DNA of 58,215 nucleotides from Hortaea werneckii (GCA_037044905.1 JBAOKB010000026.1:1-58215), one strand, 5' to 3'. Shown: positions 32,760 to 44,350, counted from the stretch's first letter. Program-made: numbers and translations. Notes: generated from the sequence alone by a model not told the origin.

Positions 32760-33946
32760 TTTAGAATACTATTAACTACAAGAAAAGTATTTTAATAATA
32801 TAGCTAGATATATTAGAATTTTAGAAATATTCGCGAGAATAAATCTTTATATATATAGAGTTAACCTTAATTTATAGCCGAAAGTTTTACTTAAGTTACC
32901 TTAGCCGTTAGTTTTAATACTTTCTTTCGACACTACTACTATTAGTACTACTATAACAACTACTAGAACTTCTTTATTCGGCCGATACTATTAGAATAAT
33001 TATTATCTAGTTGTATAATCCCTATTTTCGCTACCTAAATCTATTAATAAATAGGCTCTTAGGGTATTTTAAATATAGCTAAAGTAAATAATAATCTCGC
33101 TATAATAAGTAGTAGTAACAGCATAGCTAGTAGTACTAAGGCTTAAGAGCTAGTAGAAATAGTATAGAAGTATACGAATACTACTACTAAGCCCCCTACT
33201 AAGGAGAGCTTCGTAAGGGATTAGAGGTAGCCCTCTTAGGATCTAGTAGCTAGTAAGTAATAGTAGTAGCTTAAGAAGACTAGCAAGGCACGTTAGAAAG
33301 CTACCTATATAAGCGAGAGGATATAAGAAAAGGTAGATAAAGCTATAAAGGAGTAGTAGAAGAAGGAGAAAGCTACTACTAAAGAATCTAAAGTAGTAAA
33401 GAGAAAACTAAACTAGTAGAATAAACTAGTTACTCCTGTTAAGGTATTAAAACCGCGTAATACTACCTCTAATATAGCTAGCGCCTATTATAAGTCTAAA
33501 AGTAGTAGACTAAATAGTATCTAGATTAACTTCCTAGCTTTTAATACCGATAGTAGTACTACTAAGATAATTAGCTAGAGTAATAGTAAATACAACTCTC
33601 TCGCCTAGAAGTATACTAGTATTATATATATATAGTAGTATATCTTAAAGCTAGTTAGGCTAAATAGTATTACTTAAGATATAGTAGATATCGCTCGAGA
33701 CCTCGCTAAATTAATTACGCTAAAGGTTATAAAAGGCAAAGTAGAGGTAAATCTAGATAAACTAATAATTAGAGTCTTAAAGATGCTCGACTTCTATACT
33801 AATAAGGCCCTAAGAGTCTAGAAGAAGCTAGGTAATACTATTAGCCTATAGAAGAAGCTAATTAAAGCAATTAACTATATCTTTAAGGATAAAAACGACG
33901 ATAATTGTAGATTAATCTAAATTAGTAGCTTACTACTAAAAGGGTA
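32760..33946 (+). pseudogene. extra coding-like region after RNase H in the copia element
   Basis: Copia pol normally ends shortly before the 3' LTR, but here about 1.2 kb follows the RNase H remnant. From about 33035 to the 3' LTR one frame is interrupted by TAG and TAA only, each explainable as mutated CAG, CAA or TGG. Its reading is Lys-rich with coiled-coil-like stretches (for example KVDKAIKE, EVNLDKLIIRVLKMLDFY). I recognise no family. It could be an additional ORF, captured sequence or a 3' untranslated part; TGA is rare throughout because of RIP, so open-frame evidence is weak. Confidence 0.45.
33938..33944 (+). other. polypurine tract before 3' LTR
   Basis: AAAAGGG, two bases before the 3' LTR, fits the primer site for plus-strand synthesis in LTR retrotransposons. 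Confidence 0.65.
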
Positions 33947-34112
33947 TATAGATTATTAGTTTTAGGTAAATACTACCGAGGTTTTTAGGGCTAATAGCTA
34001 AGGATATTAAGTAAGGGGTTGTTTATAGCTATATATTAACTAAGCTACTATACATAGTAGAAAATGACATGCTTTTCCTATTCTATCTACCTCGTATCTG
34101 CAGGGACCATCA
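33947..34112 (+). repeat. 3' LTR
   Basis: 166 bases, same length as the 5' LTR with no indels. The inner part starts TATAGATTATTAG (mutated from TGTGGATCATCAG). The outer part from about 34057 keeps CpA/TpG and the intact end GGGACCATCA. Confidence 0.92.
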
Positions 34113-34117
34113 AAAGA
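34113..34117 (+). repeat. target-site duplication, right copy (AAAGA)
   Basis: The five bases directly after the 3' LTR match the five before the 5' LTR, showing that both ends are original. Confidence 0.85.
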
Positions 34118-35684
34118 AGACGGCTTGTGTCGGAAAGAGCCAATGCATGTCAAAATGCGGGAAAGATAGGCAGTTTTGCATTGTGTGCTCCTCATCATTG
34201 CTACCTAGTTGTCTATCCATACTGTGACCAAGTGGGATGCCTCTTTTTGTGGCTTTCCCCCCAGAGCGCCTCCGCCTCTTCGGGAGATTCCTGTTGCTCC
34301 AGCGTGCGCATGCAAGACATCTCCAGGAAGGGCACGCCTATCATGACGCCCGCAAGGCCCTGTCTAGATGATACACGCTGGAATAGTATAACTGATGGGC
34401 TGTGGGATGGTCCGCAGTGATCAGACGGGATCTCACTGGGCCCAAGCGTGAGTTTGACTGACGAATGGCAAGGCCCGAAGGCGCCAACCTTCTAAGCGTT
34501 GTGGAGAGCGCGAGGTGGGCACTCGGGCAGCAGAGGAGGGAAATGGAAGTCGTTGCGATCACCACTTTTCAGCCTTTTCCATCATGTGCATTGGCGACCC
34601 GTGGCTGCGTGTTGCCGCTTTGCCCTTTACCTTTGCACTTTTTGGTGTGTGTGTCGCTGAGGCGCCACCCTGCTCGCAGAGTACTGTATAATAATGCAAT
34701 AATGGTTCATTATCACGGCACAAACCAACCGAACTCGGAACGCTATGCTGACATGGATGTCATCGGGCGAGCGCAGGAGCCCTCTCGGTTCGCCAGCCCG
34801 AAGCTCATCACGCAGCGCAGGACCACGGCTGACCAGACCACTCACGACCTACTTCGCCGTACCTGCTACTGTACCCTCGCTACTTCGGTGGAGAATGGGC
34901 AATTAGGGCGTTTGTGGAGGCCTTGGCTGCCCTTGCTGCTCGCATGGGCGCGCAAACACCTGCCGACCTTAAGGCATGCAGACTAATAAGCCCGCCGACC
35001 CCGCCACGCAGTACGTACCCTGGGTATTCGCTGCGACCAACAGGATCCAGTACGATATACCTAGGTACGACTTACGCTTCAATCGCGTAGAATCATGTCA
35101 ATTGTCGTCGTAATCGTCCCCCGTCCAGTTCACATCTGGCTACGTACTAGGAAAAAGGCAGAGATGGTGGCCCCCGCCGCAAAGTCGGCTCAACGTCGCC
35201 TTTCGGAAAGTCTTCATGTCGCCTCTGACTCGCAACCCTGGTCGTTGCGAATCTAGCTCCCTGCACGCAGAGCATCGGGGTCCGCATGAGCTACGGTACT
35301 GCCCGGCGTATCTTGATTTGACGTTGACCGTGCATCCCAGGGTGCGTGTGCGGAGAGGACCCAGGTCCTCTGGCTCCACCTCGTTCATGCGTGTTGTGCT
35401 TTGGGTTTCTTCTAATGCGCGCCGTTTCATCGACCTCTGTGAAGGTGTCCCTTCTTTAAACCGCCCGGCCGACGTGCCATCCTCGATCGTTGCCCTCATG
35501 TTGTGGTTGTATGGAAGTTGGGGCATGCTCGCAAAAGGCAACAATCTCTGTCTGCAACATATAGAGTCTAGCCCTTGTATTATGATGGTGGTGAAGTGAA
35601 TGCTCGGCCCGCTCTGATCATCACCTTTTCACGAATCAGTTTTTGTCTTGGACGATACGATACCCTGGTATCCTAGCGGGCGGA
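34118..35684. other. intergenic, retroelement to Zn2Cys6 gene
   Basis: 1567 bases of normal composition. Open frames here are short and of no recognisable kind. The final few hundred bases are presumably the promoter and leader of the regulator gene. No RNA gene was found. Confidence 0.55.
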
Positions 35685-37349
35685 ATGGAGAACGCTGGTC
35701 CTGACCCGGCCCAAAACTTTCGAAGACGGAGCACCTATTCCACTTCGACCTATTCGACAACCTCGAGCTCATCACCGGAATTTGCGAACGACACCGTCGA
35801 TTCGGTGATCACGCCCGACAGCGATGATGACCAGCCTATGGAGATCGTCCCGAAGATCGAGGAGGTTGAAGAAGCTTCAATAGATGGGCTTGCGGAGAGC
35901 AAGCCAACGGTAACCCTGCCCACGCCGAGAAAACGCGGCCGACCAAGGAAACATCCACTTCAAGAACAGAAAAAGGCTTCACACTCTCGGTCAAAAACCG
36001 GGTGCGGTACTTGTCGAAGACGGAAGAAGAAGTGCGACGAGACAAAACCATCATGCATAAATTGCGAGAAGAACAATGTGGTCTGCGATGGCTATGAGCC
36101 TAAGCAGCCATGGCGGAGTGGCAAGCAAAGGGCACTCACAGTTCGACATAGCATTCCAGCCGAGCTTCCCATGCTGGTAGAAGGTGTGGAAGGCAGCGTC
36201 GATCAGATGTTCTTCCACCACTTCACAGCCCAGGTCGGCAAGGTACTCTCTCTCACCGATCACCAGAATCCGTTCTTGGAAATCATCGTTCCGATGGCAA
36301 TGGGTCACACAGGTCTCATGCATAGCCTGTTATACCTGTCAGGCAGCATTCTAGTTGCGAACGAGCCGAATCCGAAGTCCGATTGGGAGGAAAGACAGGA
36401 GCATCATAGTAGCAAAGCAATGCGTCTCCTGCAGCAGGATCTGGCATCGACGACTTCGAATGGAACGGACGCTGTTGCTCACATTGGCGATCCCTCAATA
36501 GCACAGACCTTGGTACTCTGCCTACAAACCGTCTGCGCCGGTGACTTGACGGGCTCCTACCGCTTCCATCTGAACGCAATGAAGGAAATGCTCTCGAGAC
36601 AGCAACACTTCCCGAACGAGCAGCTACGCCAATTCATCCTCGAATTCCTACTCTACCATGACTACAGCTCGTCCATAACCTCGCTTGCGAACCCACTCGA
36701 CCAGCGAAGCATAGACCTCATGGATGGGTTCAAGCTCCCGGAATTCATGATCCAGCCCCAAGCAGGAACCCTCCTAGGTGTAATGGATGGGCTCTTCGGC
36801 TTCATCAGTCGCATCCGGCAACTGCGCGATCAGATCCGCGAGCGGAGAGCGCTGAACTATGCACACTGGTGGGACGCGGCGATCATGGACGACGCCTTCG
36901 CCATCGACAACGCCTTACGCATGTGGCAATGCGTGCATCCTCCCGACACCCCACGCTACACTGCCAGCCTGCTCTACCGCCAGTGCACATGGCTATACCT
37001 GCACCGCACGATCCAGCACTCCCGCCCCTCCCCAGCATTCAAGCAAGCCGTCGACGAAGGGCTAGGCTACCTCCGCAGTCTACCATGGGACACCGACGAC
37101 GGCTCCACGCAATCGATCCTGCTCATGCCGCTATTCCTGCTCGGCTGCGCCGCTTTCGAACCCGCCCAGCGGCCCGAGATCAGCGATGCTTTCTCCCGTC
37201 TGCAGCAGTGGAGTAGTCTGGGCAATATCAAGTATGCGCGCATGATCGTCGAGCAGATCTGGCAGATGATGGATGAAGGGCGCGAGGCGGAGACGTGGGA
37301 TTGGGAGACGATTATTGCGAGGCGGGGGTGGGACTTTTTGGTCACTTAA
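35685..37349 (+). CDS. Zn2Cys6 transcription factor with AT-hook
   Basis: Fungal nuclear transcription regulator, 554 aa, single exon. The start is the first ATG (MENAGPDPAQNF); the frame is open further upstream but without ATG. Residues 1-75 are Ser/Thr- and acid-rich. An AT-hook (KRGRPRK) lies at about 82-88. The zinc cluster spans about 107-133 with spacing CX2CX6CX6CX2CX6C (CGTC, RRRKKK, CDETKPSC, INC). The rest is a helical fungal-specific regulatory domain of the Fungal_trans_2 type, with HHFTAQVGKVLSLTDHQNPF, LLYLSGSILVANEP and a conserved-looking end ETWDWETIIARRGWDF. Target genes cannot be inferred from the neighbours. Confidence 0.92.
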   Translation: MENAGPDPAQNFRRRSTYSTSTYSTTSSSSPEFANDTVDSVITPDSDDDQPMEIVPKIEEVEEASIDGLAESKPTVTLPTPRKRGRPRKHPLQEQKKASHSRSKTGCGTCRRRKKKCDETKPSCINCEKNNVVCDGYEPKQPWRSGKQRALTVRHSIPAELPMLVEGVEGSVDQMFFHHFTAQVGKVLSLTDHQNPFLEIIVPMAMGHTGLMHSLLYLSGSILVANEPNPKSDWEERQEHHSSKAMRLLQQDLASTTSNGTDAVAHIGDPSIAQTLVLCLQTVCAGDLTGSYRFHLNAMKEMLSRQQHFPNEQLRQFILEFLLYHDYSSSITSLANPLDQRSIDLMDGFKLPEFMIQPQAGTLLGVMDGLFGFISRIRQLRDQIRERRALNYAHWWDAAIMDDAFAIDNALRMWQCVHPPDTPRYTASLLYRQCTWLYLHRTIQHSRPSPAFKQAVDEGLGYLRSLPWDTDDGSTQSILLMPLFLLGCAAFEPAQRPEISDAFSRLQQWSSLGNIKYARMIVEQIWQMMDEGREAETWDWETIIARRGWDFLVT

Positions 37350-38970
37350 GCATAAGCCTTTCCCGCCCGACTGGGGCTCGAGTCGGTTTGGATGGGGGTG
37401 GATACTACATGCATGGCTTGTGGTGTGAATGAGGGACGGGGCTGGATCTGGTTTCTACGATGTTCATGGGTATATGAAGGCGTTTGGGGTCTTTGTCGAG
37501 GACCGGGAGGTTTATTGCATTTGCTGTCGCATTTGGAGAGGGCACGAACGTATACACATGGGGGGCAGGATGTTTCGGTATGTTGATAGTCTGGGCTGGC
37601 ACATTCGGCACGGCATGGAAACGTGGCAAATATCGCTGTCAAGCTGTGGTCGCTATGAAAAGACGGGAGGTATCCGCGCTCATTGGCAGCCGTTCGTGAT
37701 GGGCTTCCTCTCATCTGCCTCATGACTGGCGAGAGGGGTTCGTTGTTCCCAGGTAGCATCGCTGCTACGTAATTTTTGAAAAGATACTACGAGCAAGTAC
37801 CTATGTCTCCCTCTAAACTCTATGCTTCATGCAAACGACCGTGCCGACTACTGCCAGGCTAGAGGAGCATCAACTGCGTTTAGACTCCTTCGCTTCATGC
37901 ATTTCCACCGACACGTGCTGCTGTGTACCACTGGTACCTTACCGCAGTTCTCGACAGACATCGATGACTCGCAGTAGTGTCTGGATGCTTGCATTCGGCC
38001 AAGTACATACATCATCGGCGTAGATGCTCCGTCGGAGACACTCCGACGAGAGGCGGACACGGGAGGCAGAGGTAGAGCACAGCGGTTGACAGTACCTTTA
38101 TCGTGTGAGTGGGGTTTGTGAGACGTGCCTTCTGAAATGGGAAGGAGATCGGCGACGAGTGTCTTTACCATAGACGGTGTGAAATCATGTATAGAGAATA
38201 ATGCTCATCAATCAACGCTTGGAGATGATCGCCGCGCTATCGCAGGAGCTCGTCATCGCTATCGCCTTGCGCCATCCGTAGCGCCCTAGTGGTCTTGCGC
38301 CATGCTGTAGCCTGTCTTGGGCTGTCACATCTCTGCCCAAGCCCCGACGTCACCGTGCATGATCCGGCTGAACTTGGCGGACGACGTCGAGGTCCTCGGA
38401 GGGCAGCTATGCTGCACTGTCCTTGGATCGTCTCTCACACAACGACATACTAAGAATCTCTGAGACGACAACCTGTGCGGGGTGGTTAGAAGATACAGTA
38501 GGTCGGAACAAGCTTGACTTCAGTGTCGAGCCGCCTACCGTGAACCGTACCATCCTTTCGATATCCCGGCCCGCCCGGCGAGCTTGGGTCGCAAGGCACA
38601 CCCTGACGCCGCCTGACTGAACGATCCAGCCCCTCCACGTCATCTGGCACCATCAACTGCCGCTCCCGCACCGCGCCCTGATCGGTACATACCTGCTATA
38701 CCACGGGCGCAGCAGAGTAGACTTTAGGGTTTTCACACTTGGTATGCGGTGCTGTTGCTCAGCGTCGGCGCTCACTGTAGCACACTGACAGGGGAACCAG
38801 CAGCGGCCAAGATAGCCGTCAGGCTCCAGGCAGACAGCGTCAGCACCGTGCAAGGCTGCCACTACCCCGCCAACCCTCGAAATAGCTTACTACCTCTACC
38901 GAAACACCAACTCATACACAAGCATCTGCCGAGAGCGTATTGAGACGGCGACAACAACGACAACGACAGC
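37350..38970. other. intergenic, no gene recognised
   Basis: 1621 bases between the Zn2Cys6 gene and the DUF3824 gene, both on +. Composition is normal and no RIP is visible. Open frames are short, overlapping on both strands and without recognisable content. The last ~100 bases are an A/C-rich leader before the DUF3824 start. Confidence 0.55.
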
Positions 38971-41900
38971 ATGTCTATGCATGAGCGGATCGTTTACCGC
39001 GATCGCGACGGCGGCGAGAGAGTCGAGTACCCGAATGATCCCCCGCGATCGTATACCACAGTGAAGCGCTATCAGGTCCCAGACGTGGCACGCAAGGTCT
39101 TCGAGCCCCAAGAGGAAGAGGACAACAAGCTTGTCATAAGGAGGAGAGAATCGTCTCCCGCTCGTACCACCTACGCCCCGGCCAGATCCTATGCGCCCTC
39201 CCATGCGCCTTCGCGATCGCGACGCGGAGACAACATTGATATTGACATCGATATCAACGAACGCGACTCGAGACGTCGCGATATTCCGTTCCGACATGTC
39301 GAGCAGCATGGCAGCGACTACGATCGTCGCTCAGAGCCCCGCAGCAACTACCGTGTAGTCGACCGGGAGGTGATTCGGAGAGAGCCTTCGCCGGAACCAG
39401 AACGCTACAATGAGTGGCGATTCGAGCGCGAGCGCGATTTCTCTCCACCACGTCACGAGCACAGGCGACATTACGATTATGATGTGGAGCGATACAGCAA
39501 AGATACCGAGTACTATACCCAGCCTCAACCGCAGCCCATCATCATCCGAGAGTCGGCTCCTCAGCAGCAGGCGCCAATCATCATTCGCGAGGAGCGTCGT
39601 GACCCGGCGCCCATAATTATTCGCGAGCGCGACGACACCAAGGATGAGTCACGCTCACTTGTCAAGAGAGAAGAGCCGCCACCACCTGCTCCAGCTCCTG
39701 AACCCGAGGAGAACTACTTTTACGAGCGTCGCATCCGAGAATTGGACCGTCCACGGAGACGCAGCGATAGCTACGAACGCAGTGTTCGCCCGCGAGATAG
39801 CGCCTCGCAGTGGAGTGATGACAGTTACGAGTACGTTCGCCGTGAGCGTATTTACGACGAGGGCGGCAGTAGAAGCAGAAGTAGGTTTTCTTCACGATCC
39901 CGCTCGCCACACCACAAGCGTCATCTCGCAGAGGGTGCTCTTGCCGGGCTCGGCGCTGCTGAGATCCTCGGCCATCATAGGAGGGAGAGAGGCGAAGGCG
40001 GTAATCGTGTGGGCCGCGATGTTGCTGGTGCCGCCCTTGGTGCTGTAGGTGCGGAGGCCATCCATCGATATAGGAGTAAGAGCCGACGGCGGCGTTCGAG
40101 AAGCCGATCGCGGAGTGGATCTTTTGACCGCTACTACGACGGGCCGAGAAGGAGACGTTCAAGATCACAGTCACTAGACTTGTCCAAGGCCCAAAAGCTG
40201 GGTGGTCTGGCCGCCGTCGCCGGTGTAGCAGCACTTGCAGGCTACGCAATCAAGAATCGGAACAAGAAAAACGAGACCATCATCGTCAACGAAGGTCGTC
40301 CGCGTCGTAGCAGGTCCAGGAGAAGACGCGCCAGTGTTGACAGTTACATGTCCCCCTCTGAGGCCGGTAGCAAAGCACACAGTCCTGAGCATAAGAACCG
40401 TCGGATCGCACAAGCGGGCCTGGCATCCGCAGCGGCCGCCGGCATCTGGGAGAAGGTTCGATCGCGAAGCCGAGGCGGCCGAGCTCGTAGCAAGAGCCGA
40501 ATTCGGCAAGGTGCGCCCATTGCGGCCGCAGGACTTGGTGGTGCCGCACTCGCAGGTTTGTATGAGAAGAACAAAGCCAACCAGGAATCCAAGAAGGCGG
40601 CGATCATTGAGGATGAGAAGGGTAGAGGTAGGCGGCGGAGAAGTCGGTCTAGGAGTAGGTCCGTTCCTGCACCCTATCCTGCCAGTGAGAGGAGTGTTAA
40701 CGAGCCTCCCATGATAGCTTATGGTCATGATCCTATCTACCCTGAGTCGGCGAGGGGTTACTATAGCGATGAAGAGCCTGGCATGTACAGAAGGCGGCAT
40801 GGCAGAGCCAGCAGCGGAGGTAGTAGCCCGGACACTAGACGTAGGAGTGGGTCTAGAAGAAGCAGGAGCAGGAGCCGAGCTAAAGACTTGGCGGGAGCGG
40901 GCGCTGCTGCTGGAGTTGCTGGCGTGGCGGCCCACGAGTATGGGAAGAGGAAGGAGAGGTCCAGGAATAGAGAGGCAGAGTCTCGAAGTAAGTCTTAAAA
41001 GGTGACTTGGGAGAGTAAAGACTAACATCCGTCTAGGGCGCGAAGACGAACGGTACGAGGACCGATACAGAGGCGATGGCGACCATTATGAGCCCCCGTA
41101 TGATCACCCTGGTTATCTGCCGCCTCAGGGGCATGCGCCCTACGACAATCATCAAGCATATCCTGGCGGCAATTACTTCCCTCCGCCACCCACTGATGAT
41201 CATGTCTATGATCAAGCTGCTCCTCCACAGCAACCGAACCCGTACCCTGCCTATAATCCTGCAGACTATGCCCAGGGCGGATCTCAACAACAGCCCTATC
41301 CCCATCCCTATGGTGCCTACGACAGCGAAGCCAACCTAGGCGCCCCCTACCCAGGCGGCAACGAGACTTTTGCAGGAGACACGCGATACGCTCCAACTCC
41401 TGAACATGATGGAAGGAGAGGCAGAAATCCAGATGATGTGAGTAGAGCGCCCACTGCCAATACTACCACTAAAGTCAAACCACCATCGCCATCTGTGTCA
41501 GAGGCTACCGAGCGTGGCGGGACTCAGGATGCGGGTACGTCTTGGGATCGTACAGTGTACCCGCATGACAGGAGAGGTCGTACAAACAGCAGTGAACAGT
41601 ATGCTGACGCACGTAACACAGATGGTGTAGAGACGCCGCCTCGACCGCCTAAGCAGCAAAGAGAGCGCAGTCAAAGTAGGGTACGGTTCAATTTGGATAA
41701 CAATACGGAGCACTCTCCGGAAATACGCAGGAGAAATCATATCAACGACAAGCAGCAGGAGGAGGATGAAGATGGCAGCGGGAGTGCCAGAACCAAGAAG
41801 AAGCGCTCGCGGAGACGTGAGCGGGACGACAATGATGAATCAGACGGCGAGACGAACGAGAGGAGTAGACGTAGACCCTCCTCTTCCTCAAAGTCCAAGA

Positions 41901-42148
41901 AGGACAAGTATGAGCGCGAGGAGCCAGAAGACGGCGATTCATCGGACGGGACTGTCGAACTGCCTCCGCGCTTCGACAAACACGGCGATCGCCTCCGCGA
42001 CGACGACCCGCTGGCTAATACCCTCCATAAATTCCTCGGCCAAGCGGGTTTCACGGATTTCTTAAGTCACCTAGGTGGTGGGAATGATGAGAATGACGAT
42101 CGGCGCGGTCGAGGTGACGGTGGGGCGCGGCATAGACATCGACACTGA
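38971..42148 (+). CDS. DUF3824 protein, Arg/Ser-rich
   Basis: Conserved filamentous-fungal protein of unknown function. Exons 38971-40987 and 41037-42148 give 1042 aa; the intron (GTAAGT, branch CTAAC, TCTAG) rebuilds an Arg codon, and without it the frame would stop after 675 aa. The N-terminus (MSMHERIVYRDRDGGERVEY) and the highly charged first third are typical. DUF3824 segments pair RS-rich stretches (SRRRRSRSRSRSGS) with short Ala/Gly hydrophobic helices (HLAEGALAGLGAAEIL, VAGAALGAVGAEAIHRY, GLAAVAGVAALAGYAI), which resemble glycine-zipper or membrane-active segments. Exon 2 is Pro/Tyr/Gln-rich, then acidic and basic by turns. Largely disordered. An RNA-binding or membrane role is possible, but neither is shown. 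Confidence 0.85.
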
Positions 42149-43417
42149 TGAGCTTTGGCGGGGCTACAGAGGATCTTTATGAGCGGCTGGCTCTGCTGCT
42201 AGGCTGGCAAGCAGGCAAGCATGCAGTTTACGATTGGGAAAGGTGGACTTCTCGGGGAATTTGATGGGCGGGGAGCGAAGGGAGTAGTTCTAACGACCAT
42301 TTCCTTCTTTTGAATGAAAACTCACGATTGGAGCAAACGAATGTTTTACCGTCATCTTCTGACCGGGTTTTATCTCTCCCGCTTGTGTCATCAGCTCGTG
42401 GTTGTCCCTTCAGACGTAGGCGTTGCAGTTCCCCAAATTCCCTTGTTGTTTCGTGTCTCGCCACTCAGCCTCTATCCTCCTGCAAGAGGAAGAGTCGAGA
42501 TATCACAAGCATCATTTGGATATGGCTAAAGGGATCTTGCGCCTCTACTGTACAAAGACAAGAACTCGAACAGACGACATGGAGAGTTCGAGATACCAAG
42601 CAGGACGAATGTGAAGGACCAGTGGAAATGCAGAGAGATATCTTATCAAAGGAAGACTTCGATAGGATGCGTGTTCGCTGCAACCTACAGCGCAGGGTAG
42701 AAAGGGAATTCGATTTTGTGTGTAAAGACGTGCGAGTACACATGATTTTTCTAAAAGGGAAAGCTGTCTATCCGGCATGATAAGGCAATTGCCTCTCAGT
42801 GGAAAGAAGCATACACACAGAGGCTTGTTTGGACTGTATCATATCCGAGTTAAGAAATACGTTTTAAGCACTGAGGCTGGGCAGAAGAGAGCAGACAAGA
42901 CGAGAGGGAAAATGAAAGCAACAGTCACGAAGCGAGAGGGCGAGGGCGACGGTCCATCATCCTGGGACGCCACACCCAAACACAACACCACCTACCGTCG
43001 TTCCATTAAAGTCTGCTCATCGTGCAGACGTGACTACGATGGCCATGCACGTTTTGCAATGGCACATGACGTTGTGAGGAGCAAAAGGAAAAGAAAGGCG
43101 CGGAAAAGCGCAGAGTCGACCAGCTCATCTTCTTGCGAAGACGTCAGAAGGTTGTTTCAGAGATGCTTGCATTCCGTCTTATATACGACATCGCGCAGGG
43201 AACATCTCTCAGCTACCACGCTGCAGAAAAGGGGGGTATAATGTGTGGTATGTTATAACCTCCAGAGATCCCACCATCTTGCTAGCCGGGTAACGCCGTT
43301 TGTCGCAGGCTCTTTTGACTGATTGACCGTCGAGTAAATTTGTCTCTTGTGGTTCAGGTGAGATTTGTCGAGCTTGGGAATGCCATCGTCGTGTCGTCGT
43401 GGTGATGGGTGAGCCGC
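42149..43417. other. convergent intergenic region
   Basis: 1269 bases between the DUF3824 gene (+) and ribosomal protein uL15 (-). Open frames of 150 codons occur (42310-42780, 42777-43241), but they lack recognisable domains and probably are chance frames in 3' flanking DNA. Confidence 0.5.
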
Positions 43418-44055
43418 TTAAGCGGTGAGCTGGACAACACCGCCAGCCTCCTTGATCTTGCGCTCAGCGTCCTTGGAGAAGTAGCGGGCGCGGACGATGA
43501 GAGGGACGGAAGGGATACGGCCCTTGCCGAGGACCTTGCTGTAGCCGAGCGGAAGCAGGTCGAGGACGGGAGCAGTCTCGGTCTTGTTGCCCTTGGCGAG
43601 GTACTTCTCGCGCTGCTCGGCCGGGACGAGGGACCAGAGCTGGAAATATTTCGTCAGCATCCTTGTCGCTATTGTAGTGCCCTGAGGCAATAGATTCCCA
43701 TCCGCGGAGACTCACCTTGTCAAGGTTGATGACGGGCTTCCAGAAGTGGTTCTGCTGCTTGTGGAAGTACCGCATACCCACCTTACCGAAGTAACCGGGG
43801 TGGTACTTGTCCATGTTGGTACGGAGGTGGTGCTGACCACCGGCAAGACCGCGACCACCGGGGTGCTTGCGGTTCTTGCCAACACGACCACCACCGGCCG
43901 AGACGTGGCCACGGCTGTGAAGAAGATAATTAGCACATGTCCTGGGGCCCAATGTGCGAGCGGCCGTCGTTTCTCGGTGGCATCCTCGAGACTCAGGCCG
44001 TCATTGAAAAGGTGGTTACATACTGCTTGCGGGTCTGCGTCTTCCTGGTAGGCAT
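43418..44055 (-). CDS. RPL28: 60S ribosomal protein L28 (uL15, L27a family)
   Basis: Large-subunit ribosomal protein. Three exons on the minus strand, 44055-44024, 43914-43716 and 43639-43418, give 150 aa, the normal length. The 32-base first exon encodes MPTRKTQTRK, and the junction rebuilds a His codon giving RKHRGHVSAGGGRVGK. The core has HPGGRGLAGGQHHLRTNMDKYH and YFGKVGMRYFH blocks; the second junction joins VINLDK to LWSLVP. The C-terminus ends AGGVVQLTA. Introns are 109 and 76 nt. A very short first exon is common in fungal ribosomal protein genes. Confidence 0.97.
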
Positions 44056-44350
44056 GCTGTTAGTATTGACTGTGCTGTGCCGTGTCGCAACTCTTCGTCG
44101 CTGAAGTTGCGATTCAAAAGTTCAACTTGGTGTGCGGCTAGCGTATGCGCTATGACCAGTCTTGGCAGTCGACCTCTCACGTGACCGACCCTTGAGGGCC
44201 ATCATTGCTGCTTCCCCAGAAACTTAAGAGGCAATTGTCGGACCTGTGTGTAAATCGTTCTAGGCAGATAAAATTATACTCAATACATACTCGTGCGCTC
44301 AGCGCTGATGCTAAAAAGATGCAATCCTACATAACCAAATTTCATACCCT

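Larger units (their letters stand above)
27829..34056. other. RIP-mutated AT-rich block
   Basis: Nearly all CpA and TpG dinucleotides are gone while CpT, CpC and CpG persist, and TAG and CTA are very frequent. The block begins and ends inside the LTRs; sequence outside has normal composition. This is the expected product of CpA-to-TpA mutation on both strands. Confidence 0.9.
27755..34112 (+). mobile_element. RIP-inactivated Ty1/copia LTR retrotransposon
   Basis: Full-length 6358-bp element with 166-bp LTRs, 5-bp target-site duplications, a priming site and a polypurine tract. Coding remnants in order, read through many TAG/TAA codons: a gag CCHC knuckle near 29014-29046 (TGT TAT AAA TAT AAT TAT, readable as a mutated Cys-Tyr-Lys-Cys-Gly-His); a protease motif near 29298-29330 (LDRGSNTYV, copia type); the integrase zinc region and core near 29810-30250; the RT catalytic box near 31731-31742 (FIDN from xVDD); and RNase H near 32250-32400 (LDASFTNN, SIEVELYSIS). 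The order protease-integrase-RT-RNase H defines copia rather than gypsy. CpA and TpG are nearly absent and TAG/CTA abound, the mark of RIP. No frame can be expressed. About 1.2 kb of extra sequence follows RNase H. Confidence 0.93.

Noticed and set aside
27829..34056. AT-rich block as a centromere or mitochondrial DNA insert
   Set aside because: Matching LTRs, target-site duplication and copia motifs explain it; CpA-specific loss is typical of RIP.
34465..34986. 173-codon open frame right of the retroelement
   Set aside because: Low-quality content without domain or splice support; probably chance.
39662..40249. 195-codon minus-strand frame in the DUF3824 gene
   Set aside because: Antisense shadow of Arg-rich codons.
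42310..43241. two overlapping open frames in the gap before uL15
   Set aside because: No recognisable domains, no good splice structure, and composition like 3' flanking DNA.
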